Origin: Spirosoma profusum
Lineage (GTDB): Bacteria; Bacteroidota; Bacteroidia; Cytophagales; Spirosomataceae
Length of the DNA stretch: 64,000 nucleotides
Assembly: GCF_014699005.1 (NCBI RefSeq)
Contig: NZ_JACWZY010000002.1
Location: 310,001-374,000 of the forward strand
Direction: 5' to 3'
Shown: positions 42,630-50,463 of the stretch, in pieces
Position numbering within the stretch: position 1 is the stretch's first letter
How the letters are laid out: each line of letters opens with the position of its first letter
Notes under the pieces: model-generated
What the model saw: only the letters and a program-made list of their open reading frames with translations
Told to the model about the DNA's origin: nothing
Database searches by the model: none
Program-made: the position numbers and the translations under genes

Positions 42630-43466
42630 ATGAAAACACAAACACCCTCTCCAGCGCCCGCTAAAGCACCAGCACCAAAAAAGAAATCATCGGGCGGTCT
42701 GAATCCAGCGTTCGTAATCCCGGTTCTGTTACTCATCGGTATCCTGACGTATATGTTCGTCTTCGGTGATGGCAGCCACTTCCAGGAAGGCGACAATACC
42801 AAAGAACCCCTCCCAGGCGATTACTTCGGTACCGTGTATAAAGGGGGATTCATCGTACCAATTCTTTTTACCTGTTTTCTAACGGTACTGGTATTCTCGA
42901 TCGAGCGCTTTATCACGATTGGTCGTGCAAATGGTTCGGGTTCTATCGACGATTTCGTTCGGAAGATCAAATCTCAACTTGACCGTAATGAAGTAGCTGC
43001 TGCTATCCAGGAGTGCGATCGTCAGAAAGGTTCGATTGGTAACGTAGTAAAAACCGCGCTGCTGAAGTATCAGCAACTGGCTACCGATCCTGAATTGAAC
43101 AAAGAGCAGAAACTGGTTGCCCTTCAGAAAGAAGTAGAAGAAGCTACCACGCTCGAACTGCCGATGCTGGAAAAGAACCTGACCATTATCGCTACGCTGG
43201 CTTCGGTATCTACGCTGATTGCTCTGCTCGGAACGGTACTTGGTATGATTCGCGCTTTCGCAGCTATGGGTGCTACAGGTCAGCCTGACACGGCCGCTCT
43301 GTCGACGGGTATCTCTGAAGCTCTTGTAAACACGGCGCTTGGTATCGGTACAGCTGCTATCGCTACGATCATGTATAGCTACTTCACCAGCCGCATCGAC
43401 GTACTGACGTACAACATCGACGAAATCGGTCTGAGCATCCAGCAGAATTTTGCTGCTCACTACTAA
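42630..43466 (+). CDS. exbB: MotA/TolQ/ExbB proton channel family protein
   Basis: 278 residues. A Pro/Ala/Lys-rich cytoplasmic start (QTPSPAPAKAPAPKKKSSGG) is followed by one helix (FVIPVLLLIGILTYMFVFG), then GFIVPILFTCFLTVLVFSIERFI and the family signature LIALLGTVLGMIRAFAAMG…LSTGISEALVNTALGIGTAAIATIMYSYF. With ExbD it forms the proton-driven motor that energises TonB. It is the first gene of a run exbB-exbD-exbD-tonB-small-PstS-like, separated by 63 bases from the first exbD. Confidence 0.95.
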   Translation: MKTQTPSPAPAKAPAPKKKSSGGLNPAFVIPVLLLIGILTYMFVFGDGSHFQEGDNTKEPLPGDYFGTVYKGGFIVPILFTCFLTVLVFSIERFITIGRANGSGSIDDFVRKIKSQLDRNEVAAAIQECDRQKGSIGNVVKTALLKYQQLATDPELNKEQKLVALQKEVEEATTLELPMLEKNLTIIATLASVSTLIALLGTVLGMIRAFAAMGATGQPDTAALSTGISEALVNTALGIGTAAIATIMYSYFTSRIDVLTYNIDEIGLSIQQNFAAHY

Positions 43467-43529
43467 TCGTTGACAAGTTGATGTAATTAACCCACCTGTC
43501 GAATTCGACAGGTCGAAACAGAACAACCT

Positions 43530-44156
43530 ATGCCAGCAGTTAAAATAAAACGTGCCAGTTCGACGGTAGATATGACCGCGATGTGCGACGTAGCGTTTCT
43601 GTTGCTGACGTTCTTTATCCTGACGGCTCAGTTCCGGGCGCAGGATGCCGCAGCAATTGAAACCCCATCGTCTATCTCTGGCATCAAAGTCCCTGATAAG
43701 GACATTATGACCATTGGTCTTGGCAGAGATGGTAAAGTCTATTTCGGTATCGATAACCAGCAGAATCGCATCGCGATGCTGGACAATATCGCAACCGCCA
43801 AAGGCATTACGTTCTCCGATAAGGAAAAGAAAGAGTTTGCCCTGATGTCGAACTTCGGTTTGCCAATAGCTCAGCTTAAATCATTCCTGAGTATGTCTAA
43901 AGAGCAGCAGGCAAAAATCAAGCAGCCTGGTATTCCAACGGACTCAACAGGAGCAGCTGCTACAAACGAGTTGAAAGACTGGGTGTTTAACTCCCGGAAA
44001 GCGAACAACGGGCTGCGAATTGCGTTGAAGGGCGATAACCTCGCTAAATTCCCCGAATTCAAGAACGTTCTTGCTACGTTGCAGGCGCAGAATATTAATA
44101 AGTTCAACCTGATCACGGGTACGGAAGCTCCGCCCGCCGGTTGGACAGCCGACTAA
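43530..44156 (+). CDS. exbD: ExbD/TolR family biopolymer transporter, first copy
   Basis: 208 residues. The N-terminal anchor STVDMTAMCDVAFLLLTFFILTAQF has the conserved proton-relay Asp (MCDVAFLLL). The periplasmic part is longer than E. coli ExbD (141 residues), with an inserted segment KKEFALMSNFGLP…STGAAATNELKDW before the final folded region (LATLQAQNINKFNLITGTE). Duplicated, dissimilar ExbDs are usual in Bacteroidota TonB operons, where the stator may use a heterodimer. An imperfect hairpin separates it from the second copy. Confidence 0.93.
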   Translation: MPAVKIKRASSTVDMTAMCDVAFLLLTFFILTAQFRAQDAAAIETPSSISGIKVPDKDIMTIGLGRDGKVYFGIDNQQNRIAMLDNIATAKGITFSDKEKKEFALMSNFGLPIAQLKSFLSMSKEQQAKIKQPGIPTDSTGAAATNELKDWVFNSRKANNGLRIALKGDNLAKFPEFKNVLATLQAQNINKFNLITGTEAPPAGWTAD

Positions 44157-44250
44157 CACAGTTTTTAGTTCAGAGTTTTCGGTTTACAGTTCTCGGTTGG
44201 TAGTCTTCGGCAACTAACTGAAAACCCTGGAACTGAAAACTGTAAACCTA
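44157..44250. repeat. Imperfect inverted repeat between the two exbD genes
   Basis: ACAGTTTTTAGTTC… from 44158 is approximately complementary to …GGAACTGAAAACTGT ending near 44243. The arms run on into a second match (GGTTTACAGTT / AACTGTAAACC at 44181-44191 and 44238-44248). It fills the 102-base intercistronic gap and may attenuate or stabilise the mRNA inside the operon. Confidence 0.6.
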
Positions 44251-44258
44251 ATCAAGCC

Positions 44259-44795
44259 ATGGCAGAAATTAACACTGGCGGTGGTGGTGGTAAACATGAT
44301 GGTGGTAAGGTACGGTCCAAGAAAGCGTCGACCCGGGTGGATATGACCCCCATGGTTGACCTGGGCTTCCTGCTAATTACCTTCTTCATTTTGGCCACCA
44401 CCCTGAGCAAACCATCTTCGATGACGCTCAACGTGCCAGACAAAACAAAACAGGAAGAAACGGAGCCTATAAAGGCTTCCAACGTAATGACCGTCTTTCT
44501 TGGGAAAGACAACAAAGCACATTACATCTTTGGCAAAGCCGCTAACGAAGACCCGGAAGTGAAAACAATCGGGTATGGTTATGAATTTCGTCAGGCGCTC
44601 TCCGAGAATGTTAAAAAAGTAGGTGGCGAAAAATTCGTTGTTGTTATCAAACCGACGAAGCAATCGACCTATAAAAACATGGTTGATGTGCTGGACGAGA
44701 TGGCGATCACCAAGCTGAAACGCTACGCGTTAGTGGATCAGTTGACGGCGGATGAGAAGAAACTGTTAAAGGACAAAGTTAAATTAGACGCATAA
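44259..44795 (+). CDS. exbD: ExbD/TolR family biopolymer transporter, second copy
   Basis: 178 residues. A Gly-rich start (NTGGGGGKHDGGKVRSKK) precedes the anchor STRVDMTPMVDLGFLLITFFILATTL with the conserved Asp in PMVDLGFLL. The periplasmic domain ends KNMVDVLDEMAITKLKRYALVDQLTADEKKLL. It is nearer the canonical ExbD pattern than the first copy. It is spaced 4 bases before tonB, so expression of the two is coupled. Confidence 0.94.
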   Translation: MAEINTGGGGGKHDGGKVRSKKASTRVDMTPMVDLGFLLITFFILATTLSKPSSMTLNVPDKTKQEETEPIKASNVMTVFLGKDNKAHYIFGKAANEDPEVKTIGYGYEFRQALSENVKKVGGEKFVVVIKPTKQSTYKNMVDVLDEMAITKLKRYALVDQLTADEKKLLKDKVKLDA

Positions 44796-44799
44796 CACC

Positions 44800-45624
44800 A
44801 TGGCAGAAGTAGACGCTAAGGCAACGCTCGATGATATCGTGTTTGCCCACCGGAATAAAGCATATGGTGCTTATGATCTGCGGAAAACGTACCCCAAAAA
44901 TATAACGCGTGCCCTTATTATTGGTGGCATTCTGTTTACACTAGGTGTACTTTCTCCTTCGATTATCAGTGCCCTGACTCCGGAGAAAAAAGAAGAAGCG
45001 ATGGTAGAAGTAGATTTAATGAAACTTCCTCCTCCGCCTATTGATCCGAATGAACCGCCACCACCGCCACCACCACCGGTAGAAGTACCGAAGGTGAATA
45101 CGGTGAAGTTTCTTCCGCCTGAAGTAAAACCAGATGAGGAGGTACCTGAAGAAACACCTCCACCAGCTGTTGAAGAACTGAAAGAGGCTGTTGCTGCTGA
45201 AAAAACGCAGGAAGGTGACCCTAACGCTGAAGAAGTAATTGCGGCTCCTGAAGCAACGGCTGCTCCAACGAAAGTTGAGGTAGCTGTAGAAGCGGCTCCG
45301 AAAGAAGAAGAAATCTTTACGGTAGTAGAGCAACAACCTGAATTTCCGGGCGGTATGGCTGCATTGGGTCAGTACTTAGGCAAAAACCTACGTTACCCAG
45401 CTGCCGCGCAGCGAGCCAACATTTCGGGGCGTGTATTCGTTAGCTTTGTTGTAAATACTGATGGTAGTATTCAGGACGTATCAGTACTGAAAGGTCTTGG
45501 TTTCGGTACGGATGAAGAAGCACAACGCGTTGTAAAAAGTATGCCGAAATGGCGGCCAGGTAAACAATCAGGCCGTCCGGTACGGGTGAAATATAATCTG
45601 CCGATTAATTTCACGCTGGAATAA
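44800..45624 (+). CDS. tonB: Energy transducer TonB
   Basis: 274 residues. Near the N-terminus FAHRNKAYGAYDLRKTYPKNITRALIIGG is the Bacteroidota-type signature before the single helix. Residues about 75-110 are Pro-rich (NEPPPPPPPPVEVPKV), then an acidic Glu/Ala region to 180 that can span the periplasm. The C-terminal TonB domain runs from PEFPGGMAALGQYLGKNLRYPAAAQRANISGRVFV to NLPINFTLE. It transmits ExbBD motor force to receptors such as the one at 6943-9363. Confidence 0.95.
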   Translation: MAEVDAKATLDDIVFAHRNKAYGAYDLRKTYPKNITRALIIGGILFTLGVLSPSIISALTPEKKEEAMVEVDLMKLPPPPIDPNEPPPPPPPPVEVPKVNTVKFLPPEVKPDEEVPEETPPPAVEELKEAVAAEKTQEGDPNAEEVIAAPEATAAPTKVEVAVEAAPKEEEIFTVVEQQPEFPGGMAALGQYLGKNLRYPAAAQRANISGRVFVSFVVNTDGSIQDVSVLKGLGFGTDEEAQRVVKSMPKWRPGKQSGRPVRVKYNLPINFTLE

Positions 45625-45631
45625 GCTATTT

Positions 45632-45853
45632 ATGCGCGGACAAAATCGAGGTCCGGCACAGCTAACGTTGTACATCGCAGCACTGGCTTCGCTGGCATAT
45701 TTGGGAGGAGGCATCGCGTTGATTGCCTCCTCTCAGTCTTTTGGAGTGTTCCCTGAGCCGGGCCCTTTCCGGTATGGAATGGGAACTTTGCTGATTATCT
45801 ATGGCGCTTTTCGAGCCTATCGGGCCTATCAACGTTTTCAGGAAAATGACTAG
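45632..45853 (+). CDS. Small inner-membrane protein of the TonB operon
   Basis: 73 residues with two hydrophobic helices (LTLYIAALASLAYLGGGIALIAS and YGMGTLLIIYGAFRAYRAY). It starts 7 bases after tonB and its stop overlaps the next start by 8 bases (ATGACTAG), so it is a true operon member despite its size. I know of similar short proteins at this place in other Bacteroidota operons but no function. Confidence 0.75.
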   Translation: MRGQNRGPAQLTLYIAALASLAYLGGGIALIASSQSFGVFPEPGPFRYGMGTLLIIYGAFRAYRAYQRFQEND

Positions 45854-46775
45854 TCGATTTTGGGTTATCGCCAGTCTTATATTTATCATAATAGGCTGTA
45901 CCAGCAAACCAGCATTAGACAATCCGTCGCAGGGCGAAATTGTTATTGCTGCCGACGAGTCTTTCCAGCCATTGGTGTTTCAACTGACGCAAGCGTATTC
46001 GGGGATTTATCCGAATGCCCACTTTAAAGTTGTTTATAAGCCTGAACAAGAAGCTATTAATATGCTGCTTCAGGACAGCGCCCGACTGGCTTTCGTTACC
46101 CGTAAATTAAAGCCCACTGAACAGGGCGTACTGAATCAGCGTAAAATTAAAGGTGGGGCAGAGAAGATTGCTACGGATGGCGTCGCACTCATTGTGAATA
46201 AGGCAAATACGGATAGTTTAATCACAATGAGCGAACTACAACGTATTTTTACGGGTCAAGTGAAGGGGTGGAGCCAATTGAAAGATGGCAACCAAGCCGG
46301 GCCCATTACGTTAGTGTTCGACAATAACAATTCCAGTAATTTGGCGTTTGTTTTAAACATATTCAAGGTAACAGAGGTTAAAAACCTACGCATTTTCACA
46401 ACGCGGTCTAATCGGGAAGTAATCGAATTTGTCCGTAAAAATCCGTCGGCACTGGGCTTTATCGGTGTGAACTGGATCAGTGACAGTGATGAACCCCTAT
46501 CGGTCGAGTTAGCCCGCGAATTACGCGTAATGGGTGTGTCCGAAAAACAGAATCCAACGAAGCGAGACGATTATTTTCAGCCGTTTCAGGAGGATTTAGG
46601 AATGCAGCGGTATCCGCTACGTCGCCCGGTTTACGTACTGAGTCGCGAAACTCACCCTGGTTTAGGGGGAGGACTGGTTAATTATGTTGCTAGAGATGCC
46701 GGTTCGCTGATTATTCGTAAATTGGGTCTTTGGCCTACTGTACCATATAATCGGGAAGTGAATCTTGTAAAATGA
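45846..46775 (+). CDS. PstS-like substrate-binding lipoprotein
   Basis: 309 residues from ATG 45846 (MTSRFWVIASLIFIIIGCTS), which gives a lipobox (IIIGC); the longer frame starts inside the previous gene. The PBP-like fold is seen in GEIVIAADESFQPLVFQLTQAYSGIYPNAHFKVVY, LAFVTRKLKPTE, MSELQRIFTGQVKGWSQL, NNSSNLAFVL and PLRRPVYVLSR. It is related to phosphate-binding PstS, but no pstCAB is nearby, and its place in a TonB operon suggests another periplasmic sensing or binding role. Confidence 0.82.
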   Translation: MTSRFWVIASLIFIIIGCTSKPALDNPSQGEIVIAADESFQPLVFQLTQAYSGIYPNAHFKVVYKPEQEAINMLLQDSARLAFVTRKLKPTEQGVLNQRKIKGGAEKIATDGVALIVNKANTDSLITMSELQRIFTGQVKGWSQLKDGNQAGPITLVFDNNNSSNLAFVLNIFKVTEVKNLRIFTTRSNREVIEFVRKNPSALGFIGVNWISDSDEPLSVELARELRVMGVSEKQNPTKRDDYFQPFQEDLGMQRYPLRRPVYVLSRETHPGLGGGLVNYVARDAGSLIIRKLGLWPTVPYNREVNLVK

Positions 46776-46780
46776 GTATG

Positions 46781-46813
46781 TTTGTTGGTTTAGCCGCAAT
46801 TTTTTAGTTTTGT
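46781..46813 (+). promoter_or_regulatory. Bacteroidota promoter: TTTG, 21-base spacer, TAGTTTTG
   Basis: TTTG (46781-46784) and TAGTTTTG (46806-46813) match the -33/-7 consensus with normal spacing. It lies 53 bases before the TPR protein's ATG and directly after the PstS-like stop, so the TPR gene can be expressed on its own. Confidence 0.6.
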
Positions 46814-46866
46814 CGATTGTTTTGTGAGCACTAATCTATTTTATCCTAATTACCAACTTAAACTAC

Positions 46867-48642
46867 ATGATGACTAATCAAAAGCGATCGCTGCTGAGCA
46901 TCCTGTTCTTTGGGGCAACGATGACGACTCCTATTCTGGCTCAGGATGTCGTTCAGGCAGCCATGAAAGATGTCGAGGCCGAGCGATATACAAAGGCAGA
47001 ACAAGCGCTTACCCAATTAGCTAATAGCTCGCCAACTGCCGATAATCAGTTTTATCTGGGTTATTATTTTCTCCGAAGTGGCCAGATAGATAAAGCAAAA
47101 GCTGCCTTCGATAAGGGTAATGCTGCTGACGCCAAAAACCAACTCAACAATGTTGGTTTGGCAGGTGTGGCATTGGCCAAAAAAGATAGAGCTGGTGCTA
47201 AAGCACTGATCGACGGTGCTCTTGCCGCTACGAAGAATAAAAACCAAGCTGTTCTGGTGAAAGCTGGGGAAATGTATACATTGTCGGAACAGACTAATGA
47301 CCCAGCCGAAGCGCTACGTATCCTTCAACTTGCTGACGAAAAAGACAAGAAGAATGAGGATGCCGAAATCGAAATGCTGATGGGCGATGCTTACTTCCTG
47401 AAAAATGACGGAGGTAACGCTATTACCAAGTATGAGAACGCAATGCAAATCCGCCCCAATTTAGCCGAGGCTAACTATAAAATTGGTCGATTGTATCTGC
47501 GGGGTAAAAACTACGCTAAAGCACAGGAATTTTTCAAAACGGCCATTCAGAATGATGCTGAATTCTCGCCAACGTATCGCGCTTATGCAGATGCATTGGC
47601 TAATTCACGGGCATACAAGAGTGCCGCTCAGAACTACGAACTGTTTATCCAGAAAAGCGGTACCACTGATCCTGAATTACTGCTGGACGTAGCACGGTAC
47701 AAGTTCCTGGCTGAAGATTATCAGGGCGCTATTGCGTATCTGGATCAGTTAAAAGGGAAAATTAACAACCCAATTATCGACCGGATGTATGGCTGGGCTT
47801 ACGCTGCACTGGGTAAAAATCAGGAATCTGTAGAGTCGCTGAATAAGTTTATTACGTCGTCTCCCCAGAAAGTGATGTATGACGATTACAAGTATCTGGG
47901 TCGGGCTCAAATGCAATTAAATACGCCAGAAGGCGACTCGTTGGGTATTCTTAACTTAGAGAAAGCAGCTACGCAGGATACTACAGAAAACCTGTATCGC
48001 GAAATTGCGAAAACCCTCTATGATAATAAGAAGTACGACAAAGCGGCTGCGTACTACGCTAAAACAATTGCTAACGACAAAAAGCCACAAAACAATGATT
48101 ACCTGTGGTTAGGACTTGCCAACTATCAGTACGCTCCACGTATTGGTCGGGATAGTACAGCCGCTCCTATGGATACGGCACAAATTCGCCAACTGAAGGA
48201 GACGTACTATTTACGTGCCGATTCAGCTTTTGCTATGATGGCTTCGAAAATTGAAGCCGACGGTAAGAAATATCCTTTAGCTTATTATTACCGTGCCGGT
48301 GCTAATTATTACGCTTATCCGAATGATCGGATGAAGGGTGCAGCTGCTGCTGAGCCTCTTTATCTGAAATTCATTGAGCAATCTATGGCACCTGATTCAT
48401 CAGATAAAACCGATTATAAGCGCTACCTGATTACTTCTTACAAAGCGTTAGCTGGTTTTAGCATATTGAAGAAGGATGACGAAAAGGCAAAAGAATACTT
48501 TAATAAGGTGCTGGAACTCGATCCTAATGACGAAAGTGTGAAAAAAGCACTGGAAGGTCCTAAAGCACCGCCGACACCGACGCCGACTACTAAACCCGCT
48601 TCTAAAGCAGCTCCAGCTAAGAAGAAGGTTGCTAGTAAGTAG
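46867..48642 (+). CDS. Secreted tetratricopeptide-repeat protein
   Basis: 591 residues, signal peptide MTTPILAQD (start ATG 46867 or 46870). It carries many TPR units (YTKAEQALTQLANSSPTADNQFYLGYYFLRSGQIDKAKAAFDKG; NAITKYENAMQIRPNLAEANYKIGRLYLRGKNYAKAQEFF; KYDKAAAYYAKTI; KAKEYFNKVLELDPNDESV). The tail is Pro/Thr/Lys-rich (PPTPTPTTKPASKAAPAKKK). It is probably a periplasmic scaffold; association with the TonB operon is suggested by position only. It ends in a strong terminator. Confidence 0.88.
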   Translation: MMTNQKRSLLSILFFGATMTTPILAQDVVQAAMKDVEAERYTKAEQALTQLANSSPTADNQFYLGYYFLRSGQIDKAKAAFDKGNAADAKNQLNNVGLAGVALAKKDRAGAKALIDGALAATKNKNQAVLVKAGEMYTLSEQTNDPAEALRILQLADEKDKKNEDAEIEMLMGDAYFLKNDGGNAITKYENAMQIRPNLAEANYKIGRLYLRGKNYAKAQEFFKTAIQNDAEFSPTYRAYADALANSRAYKSAAQNYELFIQKSGTTDPELLLDVARYKFLAEDYQGAIAYLDQLKGKINNPIIDRMYGWAYAALGKNQESVESLNKFITSSPQKVMYDDYKYLGRAQMQLNTPEGDSLGILNLEKAATQDTTENLYREIAKTLYDNKKYDKAAAYYAKTIANDKKPQNNDYLWLGLANYQYAPRIGRDSTAAPMDTAQIRQLKETYYLRADSAFAMMASKIEADGKKYPLAYYYRAGANYYAYPNDRMKGAAAAEPLYLKFIEQSMAPDSSDKTDYKRYLITSYKALAGFSILKKDDEKAKEYFNKVLELDPNDESVKKALEGPKAPPTPTPTTKPASKAAPAKKKVASK

Positions 48643-48662
48643 CGATTTTTAAGTCATATTAG

Positions 48663-48691
48663 AAAAGCGCAGGTATAAATCCTGCGCTTTT
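48663..48691 (+). terminator. Rho-independent terminator after the TPR gene
   Basis: AAAAGCGCAGG (48663-48673) pairs with CCTGCGCTTTT (48681-48691) around a 7-base loop, continuing in T's. It closes the operon about 20 bases after the stop. Confidence 0.88.
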
Positions 48692-48758
48692 TTTGTGGAT
48701 TCGAGTTAATAACATATGCACTATTAAGGGAATACCACTATTATTTGCCTGTGAATTG

Positions 48759-48766
48759 TAACTTTG
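48759..48766 (+). promoter_or_regulatory. -7 promoter element of adk (TAACTTTG)
   Basis: TAACTTTG is a good match to TAnnTTTG, 44 bases before the adk ATG and after the terminator. The -33 region has no clear TTTG at standard spacing. Confidence 0.5.
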
Positions 48767-48810
48767 CGGTCGCAATTTTTTTGACTTAACGACACTACCG
48801 CCAAAACTCT

Positions 48811-49386
48811 ATGCTTAACCTTGTACTATTTGGCCCTCCTGGAGCCGGAAAAGGTACCCAAAGCGAAAAGCTAATTCATAAATACAATCTAGTCCATTTA
48901 TCGACCGGCGATTTATTACGCTCCCAAATTGCGGCCGGAACCGAGCTGGGTTTACGTGCTAAGCAGTTAATGGATCAGGGCTTATTAGTGCCTGACGAAG
49001 TAGTGATTGGTATGATTGAAAGTAAATTACGTGAAAATCAATCAGCCCCAGGCTTTATATTTGATGGATTTCCTCGAACTGTTTTGCAGGCCGAAGCACT
49101 TGACAGTCTGTTAAGTCATTATCAAACTCCAATTACAATCATGATTGCTTTGATTGTAGATGATGAAGAATTGATTCGGCGTTTGCTAAAACGGGGCGAA
49201 ACTTCGGGCCGACCCGATGATAAAGATGAGACGACGGCACGCCGGAGAGTAAGTGTTTATAATAAGGATACTATGCCTGTTGCTGATTATTACAGTCAAC
49301 AAGGTAAATTTGTAGGGATTGATGGTATTGGTACGATTGACGATATATTTCTAGCTATCTGTGAAAAAATTGATAGTCAGAAATAA
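48811..49386 (+). CDS. adk: Adenylate kinase, short form
   Basis: 191 residues, interconverting AMP + ATP and 2 ADP in the cytoplasm. The P-loop is FGPPGAGKGTQSEKL (residues 7-20); AMP-binding STGDLLRSQIAAGTELG, the GFIFDGFPRT motif and the short LID with LLKRGETSGRPDDKDETTARRRVSVY. The zinc-finger LID insertion of long adenylate kinases is missing, as usual in Bacteroidota. It is followed after 12 bases by obgE, and the two probably share a transcript. Confidence 0.96.
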   Translation: MLNLVLFGPPGAGKGTQSEKLIHKYNLVHLSTGDLLRSQIAAGTELGLRAKQLMDQGLLVPDEVVIGMIESKLRENQSAPGFIFDGFPRTVLQAEALDSLLSHYQTPITIMIALIVDDEELIRRLLKRGETSGRPDDKDETTARRRVSVYNKDTMPVADYYSQQGKFVGIDGIGTIDDIFLAICEKIDSQK

Positions 49387-49398
49387 GGTGACATTTAT

Positions 49399-50403
49399 AT
49401 GGCTTCATCTAATTTTATTGATTACGTAAAAATAAATTGTCGTTCAGGCGCGGGTGGTGCTGGTTCACTTCATTTCCGGCGGGAAAAACATACGCCTAAG
49501 GGCGGTCCCGATGGAGGTGATGGAGGACGGGGAGGACATATTATTTTACGTGGCAATGCTCAACTCTGGACACTTCTGCATTTAAAATACCGCAAGCACG
49601 TAAAAGCCGAAAACGGAGTTCCCGGCGAAGGCGGACGACGTAGTGGAGCCCAGGGTGAAGACGTAATTCTGGACGTACCGCTGGGCACCATTGCCCGGAA
49701 TCCAGATTCGGGAGAGCAATTGGCTGAAATTACTGAACACGAGCAGGAAGTTATTTTATTGCCCGGAGGCCGGGGAGGATTAGGTAACGATCATTTTAAA
49801 ACATCGACTCAGCAAGCGCCCCATTACGCGCAACCAGGTGAACCAGGTCTGGAAGAATGGATTATATTAGAGCTAAAATTATTGGCTGATGTCGGACTGG
49901 TTGGTTTTCCGAATGCAGGAAAATCGACACTTCTATCGGTTATGTCAGCGGCTCGTCCTGAAATTGCTGATTACCCGTTTACAACCCTTGTACCTAATTT
50001 AGGAGTCGTTGCTTATAGAGACTTCAAATCGTTCGTGGTGGCCGACATTCCGGGTATCATCGAAGGGGCTTCGCAAGGGAAAGGACTTGGCCTACGGTTT
50101 TTGAGGCATATTGAGCGAAATTCTGTTCTGTTATTTCTGATTCCTGCTACGTCTGAAAATATCCGGCAGGAGTATAATACGTTGTTGAGCGAGCTACGGG
50201 CTTTTAATCCTGAATTGATGGACAAAGGCAGGTTGCTGGCCATTACCAAAACAGATTTGGTTGATGATGATACGTTAACTCAACTTAAAAAAGAATTACC
50301 ACAGAAAGTACCTGTTGTCTTTATTTCATCAGTTAGTCAGCGGGGTTTGAATGAATTAAAAGATAGTATCTGGCAACTGCTCACCGCAACCGAGCCAGTC
50401 TAA
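49399..50403 (+). CDS. obgE: GTPase ObgE/CgtA
   Basis: 334 residues. The N-terminal Obg fold is Gly-rich ([50 protein letters not shown]). The G domain has G1 [10 protein letters not shown]2/switch [13 protein letters not shown]3 [16 protein letters not shown] and G4 TKTD with G5 SSVS. It acts in 50S ribosome assembly and stress signalling. The C-terminal OCT domain of some homologues is absent. Its TAA stop lies within the next gene's -7-like TAACTTTG. Confidence 0.96.
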   Translation: MASSNFIDYVKINCRSGAGGAGSLHFRREKHTPKGGPDGGDGGRGGHIILRGNAQLWTLLHLKYRKHVKAENGVPGEGGRRSGAQGEDVILDVPLGTIARNPDSGEQLAEITEHEQEVILLPGGRGGLGNDHFKTSTQQAPHYAQPGEPGLEEWIILELKLLADVGLVGFPNAGKSTLLSVMSAARPEIADYPFTTLVPNLGVVAYRDFKSFVVADIPGIIEGASQGKGLGLRFLRHIERNSVLLFLIPATSENIRQEYNTLLSELRAFNPELMDKGRLLAITKTDLVDDDTLTQLKKELPQKVPVVFISSVSQRGLNELKDSIWQLLTATEPV

Positions 50404-50408
50404 CTTTG
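50401..50408 (+). promoter_or_regulatory. Candidate -7 element overlapping the obgE stop (TAACTTTG)
   Basis: TAACTTTG starts with the obgE stop codon and stands 56 bases before ATG 50464. It fits TAnnTTTG, but a -33 TTTG is not visible in the obgE 3' end. Confidence 0.4.
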
Positions 50409-50463
50409 CCCAAACTTGTTTGTCAATGATCGAAGGGATCGGTTGGTTGCGCATTAAACTATT

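Noticed and set aside
42879-43526. 215-residue minus-strand ORF opposite exbB
   Set aside because: It lies fully opposite a clear exbB, is Arg/Ser/Phe-rich as expected for antisense frames, and has no promoter or family resemblance.
45846-46775. Phosphate ABC transporter locus
   Set aside because: Only a PstS-like binding protein is present, inside a TonB operon; no pstC, pstA, pstB or phoU is nearby.
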